A DNA stretch of 34,395 bases, taken from positions 1-34,395 of the forward strand of contig JAJDCM010000232.1 in assembly GCA_029260825.1 (NCBI GenBank), in the 5' to 3' direction. The stretch comes from Planctomycetota bacterium. GTDB lineage: Bacteria > Planctomycetota > JACOTG01 > JAJDCM01. A program made the translations under genes and the position numbers. The notes under the pieces are model-generated. The model saw nothing but the letters and a program-made list of their open reading frames with translations, had not been told where the DNA came from and ran no database searches. Shown here in pieces: positions 8,104 through 15,983 of the stretch. How positions within the stretch are numbered: the first letter of the stretch is position 1; each line of letters starts with the position of its first letter.

Positions 8104-8625
8104 CTACGAAGCAAGGTGGGCTGCGACCTGCACGGCTGCCCCGCTCTGGGGCGAAAAATCGATCGGCACGAGAATCCGATCAATGCTGGGCTCGGATCCT
8201 GGTGGAACGATGAGGACCGAGCACGGGGCCTTTCGTGCCATCTCGATGGGGACCGAACCGTCGCCTTCGGCCTGGCCGAGCCCCCCGACGATCACAAGAT
8301 CAATCTCCTTCACCTTGAGCCAGTGAAGTAGTTGATCCCCCGTGTCCCCCTCGTGGACCTCACACATAACCTCCACCCCGAGGTTGGGGTCGAGATGCTC
8401 TGAAACCATCTGGCGCATTCGCGACTCGAGGTTTTCGTCCAGGGGTGGTTTCAGCTCGGGAAACTCTTCCTTCACCGATTCTGGAATCTCGAGATCCCGA
8501 ACGATGTGGAGGAAGTAGATCTTCTCGAAGGACATGACCTTGGCCATCATCGCTGCATAGCGAATGGCGGGGACGTCTTCGTCGGTCATTTCCAGGCCGA
8601 CCATGACTCGCTTGTATTGGTCCAT
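8104..8625 (-). CDS. Universal stress protein, N-terminal domain of a tandem Usp, truncated by an amber codon
   Basis: A 173-residue product starting at ATG 8625 with GGAG 11 nt upstream. Residues about 1-145 form a complete Usp domain (KRVMVGLEMTDED, LVIVGGLGQ, CSVLIVPPGS), without the full G-2x-G-9x-G(S/T) ATP-binding signature. From about residue 150 a second Usp domain begins (RILVPIDFSPQSGAA) and stops after 25 residues at TAG 8104-8106. The rest of that domain continues in the same frame downstream. Tandem Usp proteins are stress-associated, nucleotide-binding cytoplasmic proteins, often with one degenerate and one ATP-binding half. That arrangement fits here if the two pieces are joined. 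Confidence 0.85.
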   Translation of the reverse strand: MDQYKRVMVGLEMTDEDVPAIRYAAMMAKVMSFEKIYFLHIVRDLEIPESVKEEFPELKPPLDENLESRMRQMVSEHLDPNLGVEVMCEVHEGDTGDQLLHWLKVKEIDLVIVGGLGQAEGDGSVPIEMARKAPCSVLIVPPGSEPSIDRILVPIDFSPQSGAAVQVAAHLAS

Positions 8626-8719
8626 CAGTGGAAACGCTCCGCGGGTTTGGAAAGCGGACCGTTGAGGAAGAAGCGGACTTCCGCCTCTCTCCTGACTTCG
8701 CGGTCCAAATCAGGCCCCT

Positions 8720-8748
8720 ATGTTAGCGGAGCTGAGCACAGAGGGAAA
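8720..8748 (-). promoter_or_regulatory. Weak sigma-70-like promoter candidate for the Usp gene
   Basis: Reading the minus strand, TTTCCC (8743-8748), a 17-bp spacer and TAACAT (8720-8725) lie about 95 bp before the Usp start. The -10 resembles the consensus; the -35 is poor. It is offered only as the best candidate in this gap. Confidence 0.25.
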
Positions 8749-8782
8749 GTTCTTTGGTGACGATAGCTGAAAAGCGTTGCCG

Positions 8783-10729
8783 TCAACGGAGATAGCCGAG
8801 TGCTTTGAGGTTCTCAAGAGTGTCGGCATCGAGCTCAGCCGTTCCTGACCGGGACCCAGCGGACTTGAAAATGTGGACGATCAACCCGTCCTTCTGGGGA
8901 AATACCTGAGACATCGAGCCTCCAACGAGCGCCTCGATGTCGTCGAGATGGACGGTAAAGGGATTTGTTTCCGGTCGGGTCCCTTTGGCACCGAACCGGA
9001 TCTGTGATACGGGAAGCGGCTCCCCATCCACGGAGAAGTACATCTCCACGGATTTCGTCTCCTCTCCGGTTCGGAAGGAGAGGCCGTCTTGACCGAGAGC
9101 CTCCACCTCAAATTGGAACCGGGTCAGGTAAAAGTTCTCCCCCTTCTTACCCTCACCCGATCTCTGGGTAACCGGGTAGTCCCCTTCTTTGGAGCTTGGG
9201 TTTCGACGTTCGGTGAAGAGTGCGGTGGCGCTCGAAAGCGGCTCGGTGAAGGTTCGCAAAGCTCCTCGGAGCGGAACCATCTCTTCATCTTTGTTGTAGA
9301 CCACGATCGTGAAGCCCAGGTCCGTGTGATTCATGTAGGCATCAAGTACGCTTCGCAATCGGTCTGCATCCGGGTGCCCGGAGTCGATCTGGTTGGTTTG
9401 TTCCCCCTGATCCTTTTCCAGATCAAAAAGGTACTCCGCTCCGTAGGGCGTCCAGGAGCGGACGTACTTCATGTTTCCCGAGACGACAGCCTTTCGAAAG
9501 TAACCGTCCTTATCGACTTCCGAGAGAGCAATGGGAATCGATTCCGGTTTCATCCCGAATGCTCGGGGAAGCAGTGAAATGCCCTGAAGCCCCGGGGGAT
9601 TTGCAATTCCAACCGCGTCAAGGATGGTCGGGAGAACGTCAATCTGTCGACAGAGGAGGTCGGATGTACGGCCCCGAAAGATTTCATCCAGGAAGGGAAG
9701 TCGAACCATCAGCGGTACACGAACAACTTCCTGGAACATCGTGGGCGGATGTCCAATGCCCTGATGATCATAAAATTCTTCGCCATGGTCAGAAACGACA
9801 ACGATGTTGGATTTCTCGAGAAGCCCCTCGGATTTCAGCCCGGAAAGAAGTCGATCAAACTGGGAATCGGTGTAGGCAATTTCTCCGTCGTAAAGATCCC
9901 TCAGATGTTGCCAGTCAGCGGCTGACAGGGAGTCAACACCCGGTTCAATTCGGTTGGATCCGAACTGGCCGGTGATGTTTCCCGTGTATTCCGTCTCCGA
10001 GAATCGGGTCGTGAAAGGCTCAGGTGCGCCGTATGGGGAGTGGGGATCCACCACGTGCACGTAGAGGAGAAAGTCATCCGTGGACCTCTTGCTCACCCAG
10101 TCCAGGGCAGACGTGACAAGATCCTCGGCTCGGGCGTGACCGATCTTTTCACCCGTTTCTGGATCCTTCACTCCCTGGAATGCCTCGAAGCTGTCAAAGC
10201 CCCGGTCAAAGCCGACCGATTTGTCGAAGATGAAACCATTGGCCACGAAGGCGGCGGTCGCGTACCCGTTTTCCTTCAAGATCTCGGCGATCGTATTGAC
10301 GGAGGTATCAAGGACCGATTCGAAGTACGTAGCGCCGTGGGACGACGGATACACCCCGGTCAAGATGGACGCTGTTGCCGGTTTTGTCCAGGTCGATTGA
10401 GCGAGACATTGCTCGAAGAGAATCCCCTCCTGAGCCAGAGCATCAAGATGAGGCGATGTGTTTCTTTCGTAGCCATAACAGCCCAGGTGGTCGGCCCGCA
10501 GCGTATCGATCAAAAAGAGGATGACCGGGCCCCGCTCCCGAGGAAGGGAGGTATAGGCCATTTCCGCTTTGCCGGCATCATGAGAAGAGCATCCCAGACT
10601 GGCGAGACAGGCCATCCATGCAAGAGACAGTCCGATGACGCATTGTTTCATGTTCAGAAAGGACCAAACGAGGCAGGGATCTACCTGGGTGAGGTGAAGG
10701 CCCGTGCTGTCCCGACCGGAGCGTTTCAT
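8783..10729 (-). CDS. Sulfatase-like alkaline phosphatase superfamily lipoprotein with Thr in the nucleophile position
   Basis: A 648-residue exported enzyme. Metal-site motifs are LFLIDTLRADHLGCYG near residue 75 and VVSDHGEEFYDHQGIGH in the middle. Sulfatases have CxPxR before the LTG loop, with the Cys matured to formylglycine; here the aligned sequence is TKPAT (T115-T119 before ASILTG). A Thr nucleophile is typical of phosphodiesterases and phosphoglycerol/phosphoethanolamine transferases of this superfamily, so phosphoester chemistry is likelier than sulfate hydrolysis. A hydrophobic segment ending in LASLGC looks like a lipoprotein signal, although the lipobox is imperfect. ATG 10729 has AAGGGG 8 nt upstream. 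The internal ATG 10651 would give a tighter signal peptide but lacks a ribosome site. The C-terminal 150 residues are beta-rich and unassigned. Confidence 0.85.
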   Translation of the reverse strand: MKRSGRDSTGLHLTQVDPCLVWSFLNMKQCVIGLSLAWMACLASLGCSSHDAGKAEMAYTSLPRERGPVILFLIDTLRADHLGCYGYERNTSPHLDALAQEGILFEQCLAQSTWTKPATASILTGVYPSSHGATYFESVLDTSVNTIAEILKENGYATAAFVANGFIFDKSVGFDRGFDSFEAFQGVKDPETGEKIGHARAEDLVTSALDWVSKRSTDDFLLYVHVVDPHSPYGAPEPFTTRFSETEYTGNITGQFGSNRIEPGVDSLSAADWQHLRDLYDGEIAYTDSQFDRLLSGLKSEGLLEKSNIVVVSDHGEEFYDHQGIGHPPTMFQEVVRVPLMVRLPFLDEIFRGRTSDLLCRQIDVLPTILDAVGIANPPGLQGISLLPRAFGMKPESIPIALSEVDKDGYFRKAVVSGNMKYVRSWTPYGAEYLFDLEKDQGEQTNQIDSGHPDADRLRSVLDAYMNHTDLGFTIVVYNKDEEMVPLRGALRTFTEPLSSATALFTERRNPSSKEGDYPVTQRSGEGKKGENFYLTRFQFEVEALGQDGLSFRTGEETKSVEMYFSVDGEPLPVSQIRFGAKGTRPETNPFTVHLDDIEALVGGSMSQVFPQKDGLIVHIFKSAGSRSGTAELDADTLENLKALGYLR

Positions 10730-10764
10730 TCCGTTATCCCCTTTCAGGGCAAAAGGTTTCGCGG

Positions 10765-10792
10765 ATTATAACAAGGAAAATCGACCGAGCAA
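10765..10792 (-). promoter_or_regulatory. Extended -10 sigma-70 promoter of the sulfatase-like gene
   Basis: On the minus strand the -10 is a perfect TATAAT (10765-10770) preceded by TGT, i.e. a TGn extended -10. A modest -35 TTGCTC (10787-10792) stands 16 bp away. The predicted start of transcription near 10758 leaves a leader of about 28 nt with a good ribosome site for ATG 10729. Confidence 0.6.
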
Positions 10793-10825
10793 GTCGGATC
10801 AATTCGACCCGGGACCGACCAACGG

Positions 10826-10841
10826 GCTGCTGGACAGCAGC
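10826..10841. promoter_or_regulatory. 16-bp palindrome upstream of queG
   Basis: GCTGCTG-GA-CAGCAGC is a perfect 7-bp inverted repeat 24 bp before the queG start, in the gap between divergent genes. There is no T-run. It may be an operator or a leader hairpin; no regulator can be named. Confidence 0.35.
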
Positions 10842-10865
10842 TCCGTGATGTAAAGTCCCCCTATC

Positions 10866-11999
10866 ATGTCGTCAAAACGCTCCGAAATCACCGAGTCCAT
10901 TCGTCGAAAAGCCATGGAAATCGGATTCGAGAGAGTTGGCTTCACCGGGCTCAGCGCCCCCAAGGTTGCCCCCCACCTCGGTGAATGGCTGGCTGCCGGC
11001 CATCATGGCGAAATGGACTACCTTTCCCGGGAGCCGGACAAACGGGCGGATGCGGAACTCGCTCATCCCTGGGCAAAGACGATGATCTGTCTCACCAGGA
11101 GTTACTTTACCGAGCCTCCACCTGCAGGTAAGGGACAGGGGAGGTTCGCCCTCTATGCTCTTGGCCTCGATTATCACGATGTGCTGAAGAGAGACCTCAA
11201 AGTCCTCTCCCGGTTCATCGAGGAGACCTTTTCCGAGCGATGTCGCATGGCGGTGGATACGTCTGCGATTCTCGAGCGGCCCTACGGGGAAAAATCAGGG
11301 CTCGGTTGGGTCGGGAAGAATACTCTCCTCCTTGCCCCGCAAGAAGGGAGCTATTTCTTCCTGGCAGAACTTGTGACCAGCCTCCCTCTCGATCACGACG
11401 AGCCCTTCGAGAAAAACCACTGCGGAACTTGCTCAAGATGCCTGGAGATCTGCCCTACGAATGCTTTCCCCGAGCCCTACGTTCTTGATTCCAGGCGCTG
11501 CATTTCCTACCTCACGATTGAATATCGCGGCGTGATTCCCCGGAAGCTGCGTCCTCTCATCGGACGCTGGGTGTTTGGATGCGATCTCTGTCAGGAGGTT
11601 TGCCCCTGGAACAAATTCGCTCGACTCACTCGGGCTCCCGAGTTTCGACCCAGTCAGGACCTCTCGACCCACCAGCTGGTGGATTTCATGGGAATGACAA
11701 AAGAGAGTTTTCGGGCGCGATTTCGAAAGACCCCCATCTGGAGAGCCCATCGAGACGGTTTCCTGCGGAATGTTGCCGTCGCTCTTGGAAACAGCGAGGA
11801 TAAAGACGCGATCCCGGCGCTGGTTTCTGGCTTGTCCGATCCCTCCGAACTCGTGCGCATTCACGCGGCCTGGGGACTCGGGCGTTTCCCTCTGAACGAA
11901 AACGCGAGGATCGGACTTCAAGAAAGACTGAAAATCGAGGAGATGCCGGAGGTCAAGGAGGAGCTCCTGTTGGCCCTCTTTCCCCCTTCAGCGCCCTGA
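10866..11999 (+). CDS. queG: Epoxyqueuosine reductase QueG
   Basis: A 377-residue cytoplasmic enzyme that reduces epoxyqueuosine to queuosine in tRNA, using cobalamin and two [4Fe-4S] clusters. The ferredoxin-like cysteines are clear: CGTCSRCLEICP (C186, C189, C192, C196) and CDLCQEVCPW (C239, C242, C246), with C212 between them. The family signatures VDTSAILERP (catalytic-region Asp131), GWVGKNT and ISYLTIEYRG are intact. The C-terminus ends in a HEAT-like repeat (PALVSGLSDPSELVRIHAAWGLG), as in long QueG forms that bind the tRNA anticodon loop. The start ATG 10866 lacks a strong Shine-Dalgarno site but fits the family N-terminus. It is followed 85 bp later by moaA on the same strand. Confidence 0.96.
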   Translation: MSSKRSEITESIRRKAMEIGFERVGFTGLSAPKVAPHLGEWLAAGHHGEMDYLSREPDKRADAELAHPWAKTMICLTRSYFTEPPPAGKGQGRFALYALGLDYHDVLKRDLKVLSRFIEETFSERCRMAVDTSAILERPYGEKSGLGWVGKNTLLLAPQEGSYFFLAELVTSLPLDHDEPFEKNHCGTCSRCLEICPTNAFPEPYVLDSRRCISYLTIEYRGVIPRKLRPLIGRWVFGCDLCQEVCPWNKFARLTRAPEFRPSQDLSTHQLVDFMGMTKESFRARFRKTPIWRAHRDGFLRNVAVALGNSEDKDAIPALVSGLSDPSELVRIHAAWGLGRFPLNENARIGLQERLKIEEMPEVKEELLLALFPPSAP

Positions 12000-12067
12000 T
12001 CAGTCCATTTCTCCAAAAAAAAGAGAGACAATTCCGCTCCGTCCATCGATTCAGATCATGAGGCCTC

Positions 12068-12073
12068 TATAAT
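12068..12073 (+). promoter_or_regulatory. Possible -10 box just before moaA
   Basis: A perfect TATAAT sits 11 bp before the ATG at 12085, without a recognisable -35 at the expected distance. If used, the moaA mRNA would have an almost absent leader, consistent with the poor ribosome site there. The 85-bp gap otherwise holds an A-rich run and nothing else I can name. Confidence 0.3.
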
Positions 12074-12084
12074 GTGTGGGAATC

Positions 12085-13083
12085 ATGAGCCTGAACAACA
12101 CATCACTTTCCGACGGCTACGGCCGGGTCATTCAAAATCTTCGGATCTCGATCACCGACCGTTGCAATCTCCGCTGCGTCTATTGCATGCCCGAATCACC
12201 GGACTGGATGGCACATCCCGAGATTCTCAGTTACGAAGAACTGTACCGACTTGTCCATGTCTTCGTGGAGCTGGGAGTGTCAAAGGTGCGCATCACTGGC
12301 GGGGAGCCGACTCTGAGGCGGAACATGGTCGATTTCGTTTCTACGATCTCAAAGACCAAGGGACTGAACAACGTCGGGGTCACGACCAATGGCCTCCTTC
12401 TGAACACCCTGGCAAAGCCGCTTTATGACGGGGGACTCAGGAAGCTCAACGTCAGTCTGGACACCTTGAAGCGAGAACGTTTCAAGAGCCTTACCCGCCG
12501 GGATTCACTCGATCGAGTCCTCCAAGGACTTGAGGCGGCAAAAAAGGTGGGATTTGAATCGATCAAAGTGAACTGTGTTGTCATCAAGGGAATGAATGAT
12601 GACGAGGTCGTTCCGTTCATCGAGTTCGGTCGTGAACACGGGTACGAAGTCCGGTTCATCGAGTTCATGCCCCTTGATGCAGATGATGTCTGGGAGAAGC
12701 GACGGGTCTTCACCCAGCAGGAAATGCTCGATGTGATCGGACCCAAATATCCGTTTGAGCGGGTCACCACCGCCGACCCCCATGCTCCGGCGACCCGTTT
12801 TTGCTTTGACGACACGGGAGAACTTTTTGGAATCATCGCTTCGGTCAGCCAGCCTTTCTGCACCAAATGTGATCGAGTGCGGCTGACGGCGGATGGAAAG
12901 TTCCGTACTTGCCTCTTTTCTACCCGTGAGACAGACCTCAAGACCCCCCTCCGCCGTGGCGCTACCGACGAAGAGCTCTCCATGATCATCCGAGAATCGG
13001 TGACTGGAAAAGAACCGGGTCACTTCATCAACAGCGATAATTTCGAGAAGCCCACGCGCACCATGCATCGCATCGGGGGCTAG
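12085..13083 (+). CDS. moaA: GTP 3',8-cyclase MoaA (molybdenum cofactor biosynthesis)
   Basis: A 332-residue radical SAM enzyme that, with MoaC, converts GTP to cyclic pyranopterin monophosphate in the first step of molybdopterin synthesis. The N-terminal cluster CNLRCVYC (C27, C31, C34) and SAM-binding ITGGEPTLR are present. The C-terminal cluster FCTKCDRVR...CLF, which binds GTP, is also present. The protein ends in the family's conserved GG. The start is ATG 12085; GTG 12076, three codons earlier, is possible. The gene ends in TAG. The xanthine-oxidase-family reductase in this window needs the cofactor this pathway makes, although moaC, moaE and moeA are not here. It precedes the SGNH gene by 7 bp, suggesting co-transcription. 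Confidence 0.96.
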   Translation: MSLNNTSLSDGYGRVIQNLRISITDRCNLRCVYCMPESPDWMAHPEILSYEELYRLVHVFVELGVSKVRITGGEPTLRRNMVDFVSTISKTKGLNNVGVTTNGLLLNTLAKPLYDGGLRKLNVSLDTLKRERFKSLTRRDSLDRVLQGLEAAKKVGFESIKVNCVVIKGMNDDEVVPFIEFGREHGYEVRFIEFMPLDADDVWEKRRVFTQQEMLDVIGPKYPFERVTTADPHAPATRFCFDDTGELFGIIASVSQPFCTKCDRVRLTADGKFRTCLFSTRETDLKTPLRRGATDEELSMIIRESVTGKEPGHFINSDNFEKPTRTMHRIGG

Positions 13084-13090
13084 CAAGCTC

Positions 13091-14236
13091 TTGACGGACA
13101 CAGGAACAACTGCCTCCGGGTCTGGAAAACGAAAGAGCGTTTTTCGCGTGCTGAGTCTTTCCATTGGCATTCTCATGGCTCTTGTCCTTGCCGAGGGGAG
13201 CCTCTGGATTCTCGACGTCGAGCCGTTCCAGGTGGTCACGAAACGGTGGCTGGTGAACGAAGAGGAGCCCGGAATCCTCTATCACTGCTATCCAAGCAAC
13301 CCTCACAACGAGCTCGATCCAGTTCCAGACGTCTCGAGTGGGCCCTGGAAACTCACCACCGCCCTTCTGACGCCCATAGAAGTTCCTCTTTCACGTCTGA
13401 ACGAAACTCCGTTTTGCGTCGAATACCGAAACTCGACCCAGGGGCTTCGAGATCGAATTTTCGATCCCTACCCCCGTGAGGGGATGCTTCGGATCGTGGG
13501 AGTTGGGGATTCTTTTGCCGTGGGGGAAGGGGTTCCAGAAGACCTCTCCTTGCTGCGCCACCTCGATCGCGCTCTTGGTGAGAACGTTGAGGTCTTGAAT
13601 GGCGGGCGACCGGGTGCTGACACCGCAGAAGAAGCTCAGACGTTGAAGCGTCTCACGAAGAAATTTAACAGCACTCGAGGCCTGATCGTTTTCGTGCCCA
13701 ACGATGTTGTCCTGACGACGGAGCTCTCAAGAAGACAGGAATACATTCACGACCTCATCAATATCCGGTCGGAGAACCTGGAGGAGTATGAGAACGATGC
13801 CTGGTACACGGGACATTCCCGGCTTGCCCATTTCGTTGGTTCTTTCTTCGCCATGAAGAGCATCAAAGCCGGCACCGTCCAGTGGTATCTCGACTCCTAT
13901 TCAGATGAACATAACAGCGACAATCTTGTTCAACTGAGGCGAGACTTTGAGTCCGTTGCCAGGCTGCCGGGGGTCCAGGTCGGTGTTGTCCTCTATCCTC
14001 TCCTCGAAGGATTGGAAGGAGGTTATCCTCTCGCGAGTGTTCACGAGGTTGTGGAGAAGATCGCCACCAGCACCGGACTTCCGGTTCTTGATCTTGCCCC
14101 GGTCTTCTCCGGGATGAAGTCGGAGACTCTCTGGGTACATCCGGTGGATCATCATCCGAATGGCACGGCTCACCGACTTGCGGCTCAAGCGATCGCCGAC
14201 TGGTTGAAGACCGTCCCCGGCTTCCTCACACCATGA
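13091..14236 (+). CDS. Membrane-anchored SGNH/GDSL-family hydrolase-like protein
   Basis: A 381-residue protein starting at TTG 13091, with a G-run about 11 nt upstream. An N-terminal transmembrane anchor (about residues 17-41) follows a short positively charged start. The SGNH blocks are GVGDSFAVGEG with the nucleophile S141, a Gly block NGGRPGADT, an Asn block VPNDVV, and a C-terminal Asp/His motif HPVDHHPNGTAH. This is the layout of esterases or acetyl transferases acting on the outer face of the membrane, for instance on envelope polysaccharides or lipids; the substrate is unknown. It lies 7 bp after moaA with no obvious functional link and converges on the DUF4340 gene. Confidence 0.8.
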   Translation: MTDTGTTASGSGKRKSVFRVLSLSIGILMALVLAEGSLWILDVEPFQVVTKRWLVNEEEPGILYHCYPSNPHNELDPVPDVSSGPWKLTTALLTPIEVPLSRLNETPFCVEYRNSTQGLRDRIFDPYPREGMLRIVGVGDSFAVGEGVPEDLSLLRHLDRALGENVEVLNGGRPGADTAEEAQTLKRLTKKFNSTRGLIVFVPNDVVLTTELSRRQEYIHDLINIRSENLEEYENDAWYTGHSRLAHFVGSFFAMKSIKAGTVQWYLDSYSDEHNSDNLVQLRRDFESVARLPGVQVGVVLYPLLEGLEGGYPLASVHEVVEKIATSTGLPVLDLAPVFSGMKSETLWVHPVDHHPNGTAHRLAAQAIADWLKTVPGFLTP

Positions 14237-14262
14237 AAAAGGGAGGGATCGAAACCCCTCCC
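14236..14262 (-). terminator. Terminator shared by convergent genes, T-run on the minus strand
   Basis: GGGAGGG (14241-14247) pairs with CCCTCCC (14256-14262) around an 8-nt loop. Read on the minus strand the hairpin is followed by TTTTT, making a Rho-independent terminator for the DUF4340/Gld operon. It begins immediately after the SGNH stop on the plus strand, where the T-run is absent, so it may only slow transcription there. Confidence 0.75.
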
Positions 14263-14291
14263 CTTGAATCCTCAAGACTGCTTGCTGCTTC

Positions 14292-15983
14292 CTATCCGTT
14301 TCCGTCGGGAAACAGCGGCGCATCCGGTGTTTCTCCGGTAGGGACCGCCTCCGCTTCCTTCTTGGTCACGACCTGGTCCCGGGCAAGGTGAAGCTTCTGG
14401 AAGCTTGCATCGTCAATGACGTAGTACCAGGGAGCAAAGCGTCGGGTGAGCTTCTCGGCCTCGGCGGTGCCATCCGTGACCTTCGTGGTGTATTCCTTCA
14501 TCGCATCGGCGTATTCCTTGAGGTCATCCTCGCGAGTCCAGTTGTCGGAAGCAAGGTCAAGCCCTTCTCCCTCTCCGCCTTTTGCATTGTCGGCCCCGAA
14601 AGAAAGGATGGTGAACTTATCTTCCTCCCCGGCTTCAAGAACGTAGTCGTTTTCCCAGGGATCCTTTTTTAGCTCCACGAGAAGGGGTTCCTCCCCCTCG
14701 GTGAGTTCGGCAATGGTTGCCGGAAGAGCGGAGTTCACCTTCTTGAACTCTCGAACCGCAGAGAAGATCTTCATCATCTCGTCTTGCGCGGTTTTTCGCT
14801 TCGTCAGTTGATCCTGGGTCAAAAGGGTACCCTCTGGTTTTTCCAGGAGGGCGGGATCGAATCTGGCGGTCACCATCAGATAACGGTTTGCCGCACCATC
14901 GGTCTCCTTTTCGGGTTCGGTCTGATCTCCGGTTTTGACCGGTTCTTGTGCGGATCCCGCGGTAAGAGCCTCGCCTGTCCCGTACAAGACCTCACCGAAC
15001 CGAAGGGTGTATTCGATCCCGCTGGTGGTCATGGCGAAAAGATCGCCTTCGTTCGAGAAGAGGGTCCCGTCTCGGCCCACGAAATAGCCTCGCTGTTGCA
15101 GAGACATCATTGTCTGGGGAGTAAACTCGATCCCCTGCTCCCGGGTGAGGTTACTGGAAAGGCCCGCCGGTTTGGGACGAACCCCAACAATCTTCAACTC
15201 ACCCATTGCAGAGGCCACATCGCCGAGCTTGGCCTTGTCGACTTCTTCGTCTTCGGCCAGCTCCGTGACATTCCATTCCGTCCCGTCTTTTTTGGCCACG
15301 TACTTTTCGCCAGGCATGACGGCAAGTGTGACTTCGTCGATGGAGTAGTTGTCAAAGCGCAATTGATCGACGTCACTGGAAGTGAGGGCAAGCAGATCGG
15401 TTTCGATCCAGTCTTCGAACTTGGTTGAAACATCAGCGGGAAGCTTGGCCGCATAGGTTCGCTTCTTCTCGGGGATCCGGACATACCGCATCCCCTCTCG
15501 CCCTTCGATTTCCTTCCCGAGAATGATGGTCGCAAGAGTGTTACCGCTTCCATCCTTGAAGGTGACCCGGGTTCCTCGCCCTTCCGACTCGGCTCCCGTG
15601 TCCTGCGGGTCGATCACCCCGAACAACTTGTGATCTTCTGGAAGATCGGAACGGATGTCATCCTTCTTCAGACCGATCAGGATTCCTGCTGCTTCCGCCA
15701 TCTGGTCTTTTGCATCGGCAGGATAGTCGTAGTGGGACGGGATCGACCATCGCCCCTTCTTGAAATGGACTTTGAATGGTTTCAGCGATGCTGTGTCCGC
15801 TTCAAAGCCAAGGATCTCAAGATCGGTTGCGGCGGTTGGATCCGTGAACTCGGGGAAGAACTCCTCCCCTTTGTCATCAAAGAGTTTTGGATCACGAAAC
15901 CCCGGCACGGTCATGAATGCTATGAGCACCAGGACCACAGCCACGGCAAGGAACGTAAAGGTACGGGCTAGATTTGAATTCAC
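14292..15983 (-). CDS. DUF4340 protein of a Gld-type ABC system, with an embedded GspG pseudopilin-like domain
   Basis: A 563-residue protein with one N-terminal transmembrane segment (about residues 8-26) and a large extracytoplasmic part. DUF4340 regions (IPSHYDYPADAKDQ, LGKEIEGREGMRYVRIP, DWIETDLLAL, RFAPWYYVIDDASFQKLHL) surround an acidic, Pro/Glu-rich linker. Residues about 398-482 resemble the globular end of a type II secretion major pseudopilin: a helix ending KKVNSALPATIAEL, then KKDPWENDYVLEAG, then a FTILSFGAD...GGEGEG calcium-loop-like ending with ...DNW. DUF4340 proteins accompany GldA/F/G-like exporters and are presumed extracytoplasmic partners. The start overlaps the upstream stop by 4 bp (ATGA). 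The role of the inserted domain is unknown. Confidence 0.85.
   Translation of the reverse strand: MNSNLARTFTFLAVAVVLVLIAFMTVPGFRDPKLFDDKGEEFFPEFTDPTAATDLEILGFEADTASLKPFKVHFKKGRWSIPSHYDYPADAKDQMAEAAGILIGLKKDDIRSDLPEDHKLFGVIDPQDTGAESEGRGTRVTFKDGSGNTLATIILGKEIEGREGMRYVRIPEKKRTYAAKLPADVSTKFEDWIETDLLALTSSDVDQLRFDNYSIDEVTLAVMPGEKYVAKKDGTEWNVTELAEDEEVDKAKLGDVASAMGELKIVGVRPKPAGLSSNLTREQGIEFTPQTMMSLQQRGYFVGRDGTLFSNEGDLFAMTTSGIEYTLRFGEVLYGTGEALTAGSAQEPVKTGDQTEPEKETDGAANRYLMVTARFDPALLEKPEGTLLTQDQLTKRKTAQDEMMKIFSAVREFKKVNSALPATIAELTEGEEPLLVELKKDPWENDYVLEAGEEDKFTILSFGADNAKGGEGEGLDLASDNWTREDDLKEYADAMKEYTTKVTDGTAEAEKLTRRFAPWYYVIDDASFQKLHLARDQVVTKKEAEAVPTGETPDAPLFPDGNG

Noticed and set aside
8104..8106. TAG recoded as an amino acid (e.g. 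pyrrolysine) in the Usp gene
   Set aside because: Several clear genes in the window (moaA, tag, boxB, DUF4340) end with TAG at the expected place, and no pyrrolysine genes are visible.
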